Below, piece by piece: positions 7,654 through 13,107 of a DNA stretch of 13,107 nucleotides (the first letter of the stretch is position 1; the number at the start of each line of letters is the position of its first letter). The translations under genes and the position numbers were made by a program. The notes beneath the pieces are model-generated. The model ran no database searches. It was not told the origin of the DNA and was given only the letters and a program-made list of their open reading frames with translations. The stretch spans positions 1 to 13,107 of the forward strand of contig JAFZXQ010000073.1 in assembly GCA_017616705.1 (NCBI GenBank). The letters run 5' to 3'. The DNA comes from Clostridia bacterium (GTDB taxonomy: Bacteria > Bacillota > Clostridia > Christensenellales > UBA1242).

Positions 7654-7687
7654 AACTAACCTATTTCATTTTATGTTAGTTTTGAAT
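7648..7687 (-). repeat. 13-bp perfect inverted repeat covering the M14 start codon
   Basis: The arms are 7648-7660 and 7675-7687 (ATTCAAAACTAAC and its exact complement), with a 14-nt loop. In the mRNA the hairpin begins 6 nt after the rlmH stop. It pairs the weak AGGTTAG ribosome-binding region and the TTG start of the M14 gene into the 3' arm. The stem has only three G-C pairs and no U-tract follows, so it does not look like a standard terminator. A role in limiting translation of the peptidase, or in mRNA processing or stability, is inference. Confidence 0.7.
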
Positions 7688-7693
7688 CAAAAA

Positions 7694-8158
7694 TTACTTA
7701 TGGTAAGGCAAATTATTATTTATTGAAAACGCCCTGTAAATTTGCTCAATTAAAACCAATTTCATTATCTCATGCGGAAATGTAATTTTGCCAAAACTCA
7801 TAACAAAATTAGCCTTGTCTAAAACCTCTTTGCTAAACCCGCAAGACCCTCCAATAACGAAAGTTATTGTGCTAGATGACAACATAATGTTATCTATTTT
7901 TTTAGCAAATTCTTCGCTAGAAAGCATCTCTCCGCGCCTGTCAAGACAAATAGTGAACCCTTCAAAACTTTTGAGTTGTAAAATGCTTTCTTTCTTCTTT
8001 GAATTTTCTATTTCACCATTGTTTTTCGGCGCAAATTCTGGAACATAAACAACGCTAACATTTGCCCACGCGCTAAGCCTTTTAGTAAAGTCTTCAACAC
8101 TTTTCGTTAGCTCTTTTTCTTTTCCGCTTCCTGTTGCAACAATTTTAATTTTAACCAT
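7694..8158 (-). CDS. rlmH: 23S rRNA (pseudouridine1915-N3)-methyltransferase RlmH
   Basis: RlmH is a small SPOUT-class enzyme that methylates pseudouridine 1915 in helix 69 of 23S rRNA on assembled 70S ribosomes, using S-adenosylmethionine. The 154 residues match the family length. Signatures: CLDRRGEMLSSEEFA (71-85), the SAM-binding knot FVIGGSCGF (100-108), KITFPHEI (124-131), EQIYRA (138-143) and the conserved C-terminal LPYHK. Its ATG shares one base with the TAA of the CPBP gene (TAATG) and has no clear Shine-Dalgarno, so termination-reinitiation coupling is the likely mode of translation. This is the same family as the staphylococcal orfX, but no cassette recombinase or duplicated attachment core is seen here. 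Confidence 0.97.
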   Translation of the reverse strand: MVKIKIVATGSGKEKELTKSVEDFTKRLSAWANVSVVYVPEFAPKNNGEIENSKKKESILQLKSFEGFTICLDRRGEMLSSEEFAKKIDNIMLSSSTITFVIGGSCGFSKEVLDKANFVMSFGKITFPHEIMKLVLIEQIYRAFSINNNLPYHK

Positions 8159-9255
8159 TAACTAACAAACCCATTAACCAGCGCTATTACCCATTCAATT
8201 CCAAGGAAAACCGCGCTTATTATTAAATAAATAATCGCTTTTCTGCTAGTCCTATTTTCTTGGCTTTTTTCAGGATTAACCTTATAAACAACAGCGCCGC
8301 CATCTTCTTCAACTTGTTCAAAAGCCTGATTTTCAACGTCTATTTTATCTAACTCATCTTTGCTAAGATATTCAGCACTTCCATTATTAACTTTATGATT
8401 TGTTTTAACAATTCTTCTTATTTCGTTAATAATCAAATAAACCGCTAAAACAATAATAGCAGCGCTAATAATAAAACTAATAACTTTCCCTATTGGGTTT
8501 AAAGCAGAGGTTGCTTCAGCAGAATCTGTTCCCCCGCTTTTCGCTAGGTTATAAATAAAGTTATAAACTAAAACGATAAAGTTGTTCATAAAGTGAATAA
8601 TAATCGTTAGTAAAAGATTGCCTGTGTAATAAACAATAAAGCCTAAAACAACACCTAAAATGAATTGGTGAATTGTTTGATCAGGACTTCCATGCATCAA
8701 AGTAAATAAAACAGCGCTCATTATTATTGCAAAGAATTTTCCACACCTAGCAAGGCCGTTTAAAACTAATCCCCTAAACATTATTTCTTCGCAAACAGCA
8801 GGAATAACTGCAACTAAAAGCGTATAAATAAGCAAATCCCAAACTGTTTCAACAGAAATAGAACTAGGCGAACTATGATACCCTAAAGCCTCTAAAACTT
8901 CAAGGAAAATATTGCTTACCTGGCTTAATCCAAACAAACAAAGCAAACTAATAATAAAGCAAGATAAAACCAATTTCCAACTTAACTTTTTATTCAACCC
9001 TGTTGCCTTAAAAAAGTTCTTCTTCCCTGTTTTTGAAATAATCAAAACGCAAACAACAAAAACAAGTTCAATTAACAAACTTAAAATTTCACTAAATATT
9101 TTATTATAAACAACACCACTTGAAATTAAAAACCTAGCTATATAAATAACAAAAAACTGCAAAACAATAAACAGCAAAACGCCGAAGCCTGACTCAGCAT
9201 CGGTAAAATAGTGAAAGTTTTTTCTATCTAACGCTTTTTTTGAAAAAGGCTCCAT
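8158..9255 (-). CDS. CPBP-family (CAAX protease/bacteriocin-processing) intramembrane metalloprotease
   Basis: A 365-residue multi-pass membrane protein with about eight hydrophobic segments, starting near residue 24 and ending with one at about 338-360. The three CPBP motifs are complete: EExxxR as Glu156-Glu157 to Arg161, FxxxH as Phe184 to His188, and HxxxN as His221 to Asn225. These form the glutamate/histidine active site of Abi/Rce1-like proteases. A charged cytoplasmic-looking stretch of about 60 residues (about 280-340) separates the protease core from the last membrane segment. Substrates cannot be read from sequence; known relatives process CAAX proteins, bacteriocin-related peptides or regulators. 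The start ATG overlaps the walJ stop by one base, and AAGGAG stands 5 nt upstream, giving strong translation. The gene sits between walJ and rlmH, where Bacillus carries the HtrC serine protease. Confidence 0.92.
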   Translation of the reverse strand: MEPFSKKALDRKNFHYFTDAESGFGVLLFIVLQFFVIYIARFLISSGVVYNKIFSEILSLLIELVFVVCVLIISKTGKKNFFKATGLNKKLSWKLVLSCFIISLLCLFGLSQVSNIFLEVLEALGYHSSPSSISVETVWDLLIYTLLVAVIPAVCEEIMFRGLVLNGLARCGKFFAIIMSAVLFTLMHGSPDQTIHQFILGVVLGFIVYYTGNLLLTIIIHFMNNFIVLVYNFIYNLAKSGGTDSAEATSALNPIGKVISFIISAAIIVLAVYLIINEIRRIVKTNHKVNNGSAEYLSKDELDKIDVENQAFEQVEEDGGAVVYKVNPEKSQENRTSRKAIIYLIISAVFLGIEWVIALVNGFVS

Positions 9256-10040
9256 TACGTCTCCTTAATATAAAAATTGTTCCCACATTTGTCTTGATAT
9301 GTTAGCCTTAAAAAAACATCTTTTTCGGGCTCAAGCATAGCGTTTGCTAGCGCATTTGAAACTGTTCCATAAGCAAGCGCTGGCGTGTTATTATGTTCAC
9401 TTAGGTGCGCAAGCGCAAAATATTTTGTTCCGCTTAAGGCTAGTTTTATTGTTGCTTCAGCGCATTGAATATTAGATAAGTGGCCAGTGTTGCCCCTAAT
9501 TCTTGCCTTTAAAATTGGAGGATACGGCCCATTTTTTAACATTTCTTCATCATGGTTTGATTCAATAAAAACGAGTTTTGAGCCTGTTAGCATATTTAAA
9601 ACTTCGCTTGAAACATACCCAAGGTCAGTTGCATAACCAAACTTAGCCTTACCGCAAGTAAAAGTAAAGCCTTGGCAGTTTATGCTATCGTGGCTGACGA
9701 CAAAAGGCGTAACAACTAAATCACCTATTTTAAATGGCATATCACCAAAAACCATTTCGAGCCTATTGTCAACCTGACTATGCAAAACCGGCCAAACTAA
9801 AGCATGAGCATAAACTTTTATTTTATGTTTAGCAATAATGCTTTTTAAGCCTTTAATATGATCGCTATGCTCGTGAGTTATAACAATAGCATCAATTTCA
9901 TCTAAACTAACCCCCGCCTCATTAAGCCTATTAGTTAATTCTCTTATTCCAAAACCGCAATCTAATAAAACCTTAGTTTTACCGGTTTCGATAAGTGTGC
10001 TATTGCCTTTACTTCCGCTTCCTAAATTTTTAACTCGCAT
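9255..10040 (-). CDS. walJ: MBL-fold metallohydrolase WalJ (YycJ/VicX)
   Basis: WalJ is a metallo-beta-lactamase-fold protein, predicted to be a 5' exonuclease or other nuclease, linked to cell-wall and division control through the WalRK locus. The 261 residues match the family. Visible: N-terminal NLGSGSKGNST (family ASGSSGN), the metal motif HEHSDH (His56, His58, Asp60, His61), SHD with His117, ATD with Asp139, the WalJ-specific IESNHDEEMLKNGPYP (159-174) with NTGHLSN (184-190), and HLSEHNN with His212. No walR, walK, walH or walI is present upstream; an M1 peptidase gene takes that place. The ATG has no Shine-Dalgarno, but a perfect TATAAT ends 6 nt before it. The 3' end overlaps the CPBP gene by one base. 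Confidence 0.96.
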   Translation of the reverse strand: MRVKNLGSGSKGNSTLIETGKTKVLLDCGFGIRELTNRLNEAGVSLDEIDAIVITHEHSDHIKGLKSIIAKHKIKVYAHALVWPVLHSQVDNRLEMVFGDMPFKIGDLVVTPFVVSHDSINCQGFTFTCGKAKFGYATDLGYVSSEVLNMLTGSKLVFIESNHDEEMLKNGPYPPILKARIRGNTGHLSNIQCAEATIKLALSGTKYFALAHLSEHNNTPALAYGTVSNALANAMLEPEKDVFLRLTYQDKCGNNFYIKET

Positions 10041-10046
10041 AGTTTG

Positions 10047-10075
10047 ATTATATCACTATTTTTTCTTTAAGTAAA
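10047..10075 (-). promoter_or_regulatory. Candidate leaderless promoter of walJ
   Basis: On the minus strand TTTACT (10075-10070, 4 of 6 to consensus) and a perfect TATAAT (10052-10047) are 17 bp apart. Six bases separate the -10 box from the walJ ATG, so a normal start 7 nt past the box would be the A of that ATG. No ribosome binding site is present. The element occupies most of the 39-bp gap after the M1 gene and could drive the walJ-CPBP-rlmH unit. Confidence 0.6.
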
Positions 10076-10079
10076 CTTA

Positions 10080-11597
10080 TTAGATATCAAGATAACTTTG
10101 GCCATTAAGATATTTTGTTAAAATCTCTTCAATTGTTTTCTTACTAGCCCCAAAAGCATCACAAAACTTCTCTGCATTAACCTTTCCAAATTTGTTGGTT
10201 TTATATAGTTTTTTAAGCCCCTTTAAAAAGCGTTTTTGCCCGATAGTTTGGTTCATTTCGTTAAACATAATAGCCCCTTTAACATAAACCATATAAGTAT
10301 ATTCATATTCACTTGAATAATCGCAAACCGGCATATTCATTTTTCTGTTAACAAAAATATTAATAGTGTTAAAAACTTCCAAATATAAATTATATCCCGC
10401 CGCCGCGTCTTCAATTAAAGTTTCCATATTAACGCCATATTTTGGGTGCTGATCAAAGAAAAGAAAAGTTGAAAACTCACTAAGCCCTTCATCAAACCAC
10501 GCATCAACAACTTGGTTGTTCCCACAAACTCCATACCACCATTGGTGTGCAATTTCGTGAACTATAACTTTTTGATATTCCTCTTTTTCTGTAATTAGGC
10601 TGCTTGCAATAATAAGGTTAGGATATTCCATTCCCCCCTGCATAAATGGAGATTTAACAATGTTTAAAGTTTTATAAGGATACTCACCAAAGTTGCTTGA
10701 ATAAGTAAAAAACGCTTCACAGGCTAATGTTAAATAATCTCTTGCATTTTCATCATCTTCGCCAGCAAAATAATTAATAGTTGTGTTACCAATTCTATCG
10801 CTTAAAATATTATTTGATTTTGTTAAAACAAGGGCAAAATCTCTTATAGCAAGACCATTAACATTATAGACATTGTTTTCGCCATTTTGCGTTACGCTAA
10901 CAACTTCCCCACTGCTAGCGAAATTATAATCTTTAGGAATTGAAAAAACGGCGCTGTAATTAGAAACGTTTGAGTTAAAAGGATCACCCGTTGCGTAATA
11001 TGGAGTTGTGTCCCACTCTCCGCTTTCAAGATAATCGCAAACTATTGGATAAAAATTTCCAAGGTTAACATTATCTTCAAAATAACCCATTCGGTGCGTG
11101 CAGTTAGGAAGTGTTAAAACAAACTCAATTTCAATATTTGTTCGCGCTTTTTTGGCTAATCCTGAAATTAAATCAACCTTTAAAATATCTTTATCTTCGC
11201 CTAAAAGCGTTACCGGTTTTGGCTCATTTTCGGCTTTAAGGCTTGTTATTTTAAAGTCAGCATAGCTCACGCCATTAGGAAAACACCTTGCCTTTGTTAA
11301 CTCAGTATAAGGCAAAACGCTTGCCCCTTCGCAAAAGGCCTTTGGGTAAAGATGAAAACAAACATCATTTAAAACTGAATCCGTTTCATTATAAAAATCA
11401 ACCTTTTCTTTAACAAGTAACGAATGGTCGCTTTCAGCATAAACAGCATCAAGCGAATAGTTTGTTCGGTTTTTGCTAGCGCTTGCAATAACGTGTTCAA
11501 AATCGTTTGTTATAATAAAATAAGCACCAATGCCAATAATAAAAACGGCAATAAGTGCAAAACTAATAAATTTTATAAGCTTTTTGTTAAGTTTCAT
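10080..11597 (-). CDS. Membrane-anchored M1-family zinc metallopeptidase (aminopeptidase-like)
   Basis: Residues 8-30 (numbered from ATG 11597) form one hydrophobic segment after a lysine-rich start, with no lipobox and no clear cleavage site, so the enzyme is probably anchored with its catalytic part outside. The M1 active site is intact: HEIAHQWWYG supplies His347, Glu348 and His351, and WFDEGLSEF supplies zinc ligand Glu370. GGMEYP (321-326) stands for the GAMEN substrate motif, and YVKGA with Tyr438 fits the transition-state tyrosine. The length of 505 residues suggests only the N-terminal beta and catalytic domains, without the long C-terminal helical domain of large aminopeptidases. ATG 11597 is chosen over GTG 11603 because GAGG lies 5 nt before the ATG, and the GTG would overlap it. 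The substrate is unknown. A terminator separates it from the upstream surface protein, but no convincing promoter was found in the gap. Confidence 0.92.
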   Translation of the reverse strand: MKLNKKLIKFISFALIAVFIIGIGAYFIITNDFEHVIASASKNRTNYSLDAVYAESDHSLLVKEKVDFYNETDSVLNDVCFHLYPKAFCEGASVLPYTELTKARCFPNGVSYADFKITSLKAENEPKPVTLLGEDKDILKVDLISGLAKKARTNIEIEFVLTLPNCTHRMGYFEDNVNLGNFYPIVCDYLESGEWDTTPYYATGDPFNSNVSNYSAVFSIPKDYNFASSGEVVSVTQNGENNVYNVNGLAIRDFALVLTKSNNILSDRIGNTTINYFAGEDDENARDYLTLACEAFFTYSSNFGEYPYKTLNIVKSPFMQGGMEYPNLIIASSLITEKEEYQKVIVHEIAHQWWYGVCGNNQVVDAWFDEGLSEFSTFLFFDQHPKYGVNMETLIEDAAAGYNLYLEVFNTINIFVNRKMNMPVCDYSSEYEYTYMVYVKGAIMFNEMNQTIGQKRFLKGLKKLYKTNKFGKVNAEKFCDAFGASKKTIEEILTKYLNGQSYLDI

Positions 11598-11640
11598 AAA
11601 CACCTCAATAATGCTTATGAAAAAACGTTTAAATTTATGA

Positions 11641-11665
11641 AATAAAAAACGGGCAATGCCCGTTT
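11641..11665 (-). terminator. Intrinsic terminator after the TasA-like gene
   Basis: An 8-bp stem (AAACGGGC, loop of 3, GCCCGTTT at 11647-11665) with five G-C pairs is followed on the minus strand by TTTTTTATT. It lies 24 bp after the stop of the TasA-like gene and so isolates that gene from the M1 peptidase gene. Confidence 0.93.
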
Positions 11666-11689
11666 ATAAATATAATTAAAACTAGAATA

Positions 11690-13054
11690 TTATAAAATTT
11701 GAGTTACCGTGTCGCTTGATATGTTCATATTTTGTAACTGGTTGCTCCAACTCGTTCCGTTGCTAGCGTTTGTCCCTGAAATTGTGCATAGAAAATTATA
11801 TTCAATATATTCTCTCATTATTTCAACTTTAACAGGTGATTGAAGTGTTACATAATGTGGCTCATTATGAAATCCTTCCTGGTAAACAAGTTGACTTGTT
11901 TCAGCCCAAAGAAATTCATTTGTTGAGTTTTGGCTATAAATATAATCACCAGTTAATAAATCACTAAACGTTGTGTAAATATCCATCGAACAACCAGAGT
12001 TTAGACCAAATGAGGTGTCACTATAAACGATGCTATGTTTATAAATATTTTGAACTGATAAACCATTGCTTGAAACAAAGCCTGAAAGAACATTATTTGA
12101 AGCATCAGTTCCGCCAGTAACTTGAATTGTTCTATATGCTTCATTAGTCCATCCATCATTATCATCATAAGCTTTAACCCTGCTAGTATCGGCTTTTACA
12201 TAATAAAGTGAGCCTTTTTCAATTCCAACAAAGTTTTCTCCATTTGATGTAAAGTTTACCGCATAAGTTGTGTTATCTGCTAAAGCGCTAGTGTTTGGTG
12301 TTGCATTAAACATCCAACTCGTTGAAGCAAGTGAAGGAGAAGGTGATGATGATGTGTGTTGAGTTGCAGTTAAAGGAAGACTAGCGTTAATATAACTAAC
12401 TTTCTCAGCTGCTGAAATATTTGAATCTTGTAACCTTTCTGCTACTTTATTACCAACGAAAGTATCGAAACTATTGCTAATTTCGTTCCAAGTTATCTTA
12501 ACATTAAGTGGAACAGTTATTGATTGAGTTGCGTTTGCTGGCATTGCAGAAATTTGAGAAGACAATGCCGTTACACTTCCACTTGAAGCAGCCGCAACCG
12601 CACTAGCAAAATCTTCAGCTAAAGTTGAAGATGTCCCATTCCCTATTGTTACATCAAAAACATCAGCAAGAGTTGTACTAGTTGTAACAAGTGAGTCAGA
12701 AGCACCTGCCGTTGTTGCTTTATAAGCAGTAAGTAATGATGACCAGTTAGAAGTTGTAAAAACTCCCGTTCCAGTTATTGTTGGAGTTGCTGCTGTTATA
12801 TCAGTTACAACTTGAGAGAAATAACTAACTGATGTTGATGTTTGCTTAGTCTCGCCAGGAGCAACTAATGCAACTGTTGCATTAACGTCGATTGATCCCC
12901 CAGTTATCAAAAAACCAGCGCTTTGAACTCGGCCGCCACTTGAAATTTGGCTAACAAATTTTGCGTAAGTAAATCCAACGGCGGTTGTTGAAATTATCGT
13001 CAACAACATTATCGCAATAACCCAAGTTAAAAGATTATTCTTCCCTTTTTTCAT
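11690..13054 (-). CDS. Secreted TasA/SipW-type signal peptide surface protein
   Basis: The 454-residue protein starts MKKGKNN, followed by a long hydrophobic segment (about 9-28) ending in GFTYAKFVSQ. This matches the SipW-dependent signal peptides of TasA, camelysin and related proteins, where an aromatic-Ala pair precedes the mature start. VAPGE at 64-68 and ITWNEISNSFDTFVGNKVAE (187-206, Trp189, Asp197) match recurring TasA-like features (a PG turn, and a W...D.DT.LG segment). The mature part is rich in Ser, Thr, Ala and Asn with few lysines, and has only two cysteines, both in the C-terminal third. No LPxTG anchor or C-terminal membrane segment is seen. TasA proteins build extracellular fibres in biofilms; whether this one does is inference. 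No sipW peptidase or tapA-like gene lies in the window. GGGGAT lies 6 nt before the ATG, and a strong terminator follows, so it looks monocistronic within this window. Confidence 0.75.
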   Translation of the reverse strand: MKKGKNNLLTWVIAIMLLTIISTTAVGFTYAKFVSQISSGGRVQSAGFLITGGSIDVNATVALVAPGETKQTSTSVSYFSQVVTDITAATPTITGTGVFTTSNWSSLLTAYKATTAGASDSLVTTSTTLADVFDVTIGNGTSSTLAEDFASAVAAASSGSVTALSSQISAMPANATQSITVPLNVKITWNEISNSFDTFVGNKVAERLQDSNISAAEKVSYINASLPLTATQHTSSSPSPSLASTSWMFNATPNTSALADNTTYAVNFTSNGENFVGIEKGSLYYVKADTSRVKAYDDNDGWTNEAYRTIQVTGGTDASNNVLSGFVSSNGLSVQNIYKHSIVYSDTSFGLNSGCSMDIYTTFSDLLTGDYIYSQNSTNEFLWAETSQLVYQEGFHNEPHYVTLQSPVKVEIMREYIEYNFLCTISGTNASNGTSWSNQLQNMNISSDTVTQIL

Positions 13055-13060
13055 TTGCTT

Positions 13061-13092
13061 ATCCCCGCTTATAATTACTTTAATACATTATA
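13061..13092 (-). promoter_or_regulatory. Partial promoter and ribosome binding site of the TasA-like gene
   Basis: TATAAT at 13092-13087 would place the start of transcription near 13080, with a leader of about 26 nt. GGGGAT at 13066-13061 is spaced 6 nt from the ATG. The matching -35 box would fall at the very edge of or beyond the window, so the promoter cannot be confirmed. Confidence 0.4.
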
Positions 13093-13107
13093 TATAATAA
13101 CACCCCC

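Noticed and set aside
7648..7687. The inverted repeat as a rho-independent terminator for rlmH
   Set aside because: Only three G-C pairs, a 14-nt loop and no U-tract follow, and the 3' arm contains the next gene's start codon.
7680..7720. SCC-type attachment site at the 3' end of rlmH (CCTTACCATAAGTAA resembles the staphylococcal attB core)
   Set aside because: The resemblance is explained by the conserved C-terminal LPYHK coding sequence. No second copy of the core and no ccr recombinase or cassette gene is found in the window.

Overview
The window is low-GC bacterial DNA (about one third G+C by eye) with every gene on the minus strand. Gene content and order suggest a Firmicutes-type genome, probably an uncultured Clostridia-like lineage: glmU-pth-mfd-prsA order, walJ-protease-rlmH order, a SipW/TasA-type surface protein and GGAGG-type ribosome binding sites. 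TGA is used as a stop (end of the M14 gene), so the standard bacterial code fits. The lineage call is inference; no rRNA or tRNA is present to settle it.

Read in the direction of transcription (from high to low coordinates), the window holds: a secreted TasA/SipW-type protein (11690-13054) closed by a clear intrinsic terminator (11641-11665); a membrane-anchored M1 metallopeptidase (10080-11597); a tightly packed walJ - CPBP protease - rlmH unit with two 1-nt TAATG overlaps (7694-10040); an M14 peptidase whose TTG start lies in a 13-bp inverted repeat and whose 3' end overlaps tadA by 17 nt (6324-7653); then a shortened, divergent GlmU-like protein, pth and mfd (1161-6279); and finally a PrsA-like parvulin lipoprotein that starts at TTG 1087 and runs off the left edge.

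The genes fall into four functional groups. RNA and translation maintenance: tadA, rlmH, pth. DNA repair coupled to transcription: mfd. Envelope biogenesis and proteolysis: WalJ, CPBP protease, M14 murein-type peptidase, M1 peptidase, PrsA-like foldase, TasA-like protein. Nucleotide-sugar-related: the GlmU-like protein. Two conserved Firmicutes neighbourhoods appear here in reduced form. One is the tail of the wal locus, with a CPBP membrane protease where Bacillus has HtrC. The other is the glmU-pth-mfd-foldase block, without prs and ctc.

No CRISPR array, insertion sequence, phage gene or obvious novel defence system is visible. The least ordinary signals are: (1) promoter-like hexamers so close to the walJ, mfd and glmU-like start codons that leaderless or near-leaderless mRNAs are predicted, two of them on genes with no Shine-Dalgarno; (2) the GlmU-like protein, which lacks the usual nucleotide-binding loop and much of both domains; (3) the inverted repeat over the M14 start; (4) the protease replacement in the walJ-rlmH locus. 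No stretch over 300 bases lacks a gene.
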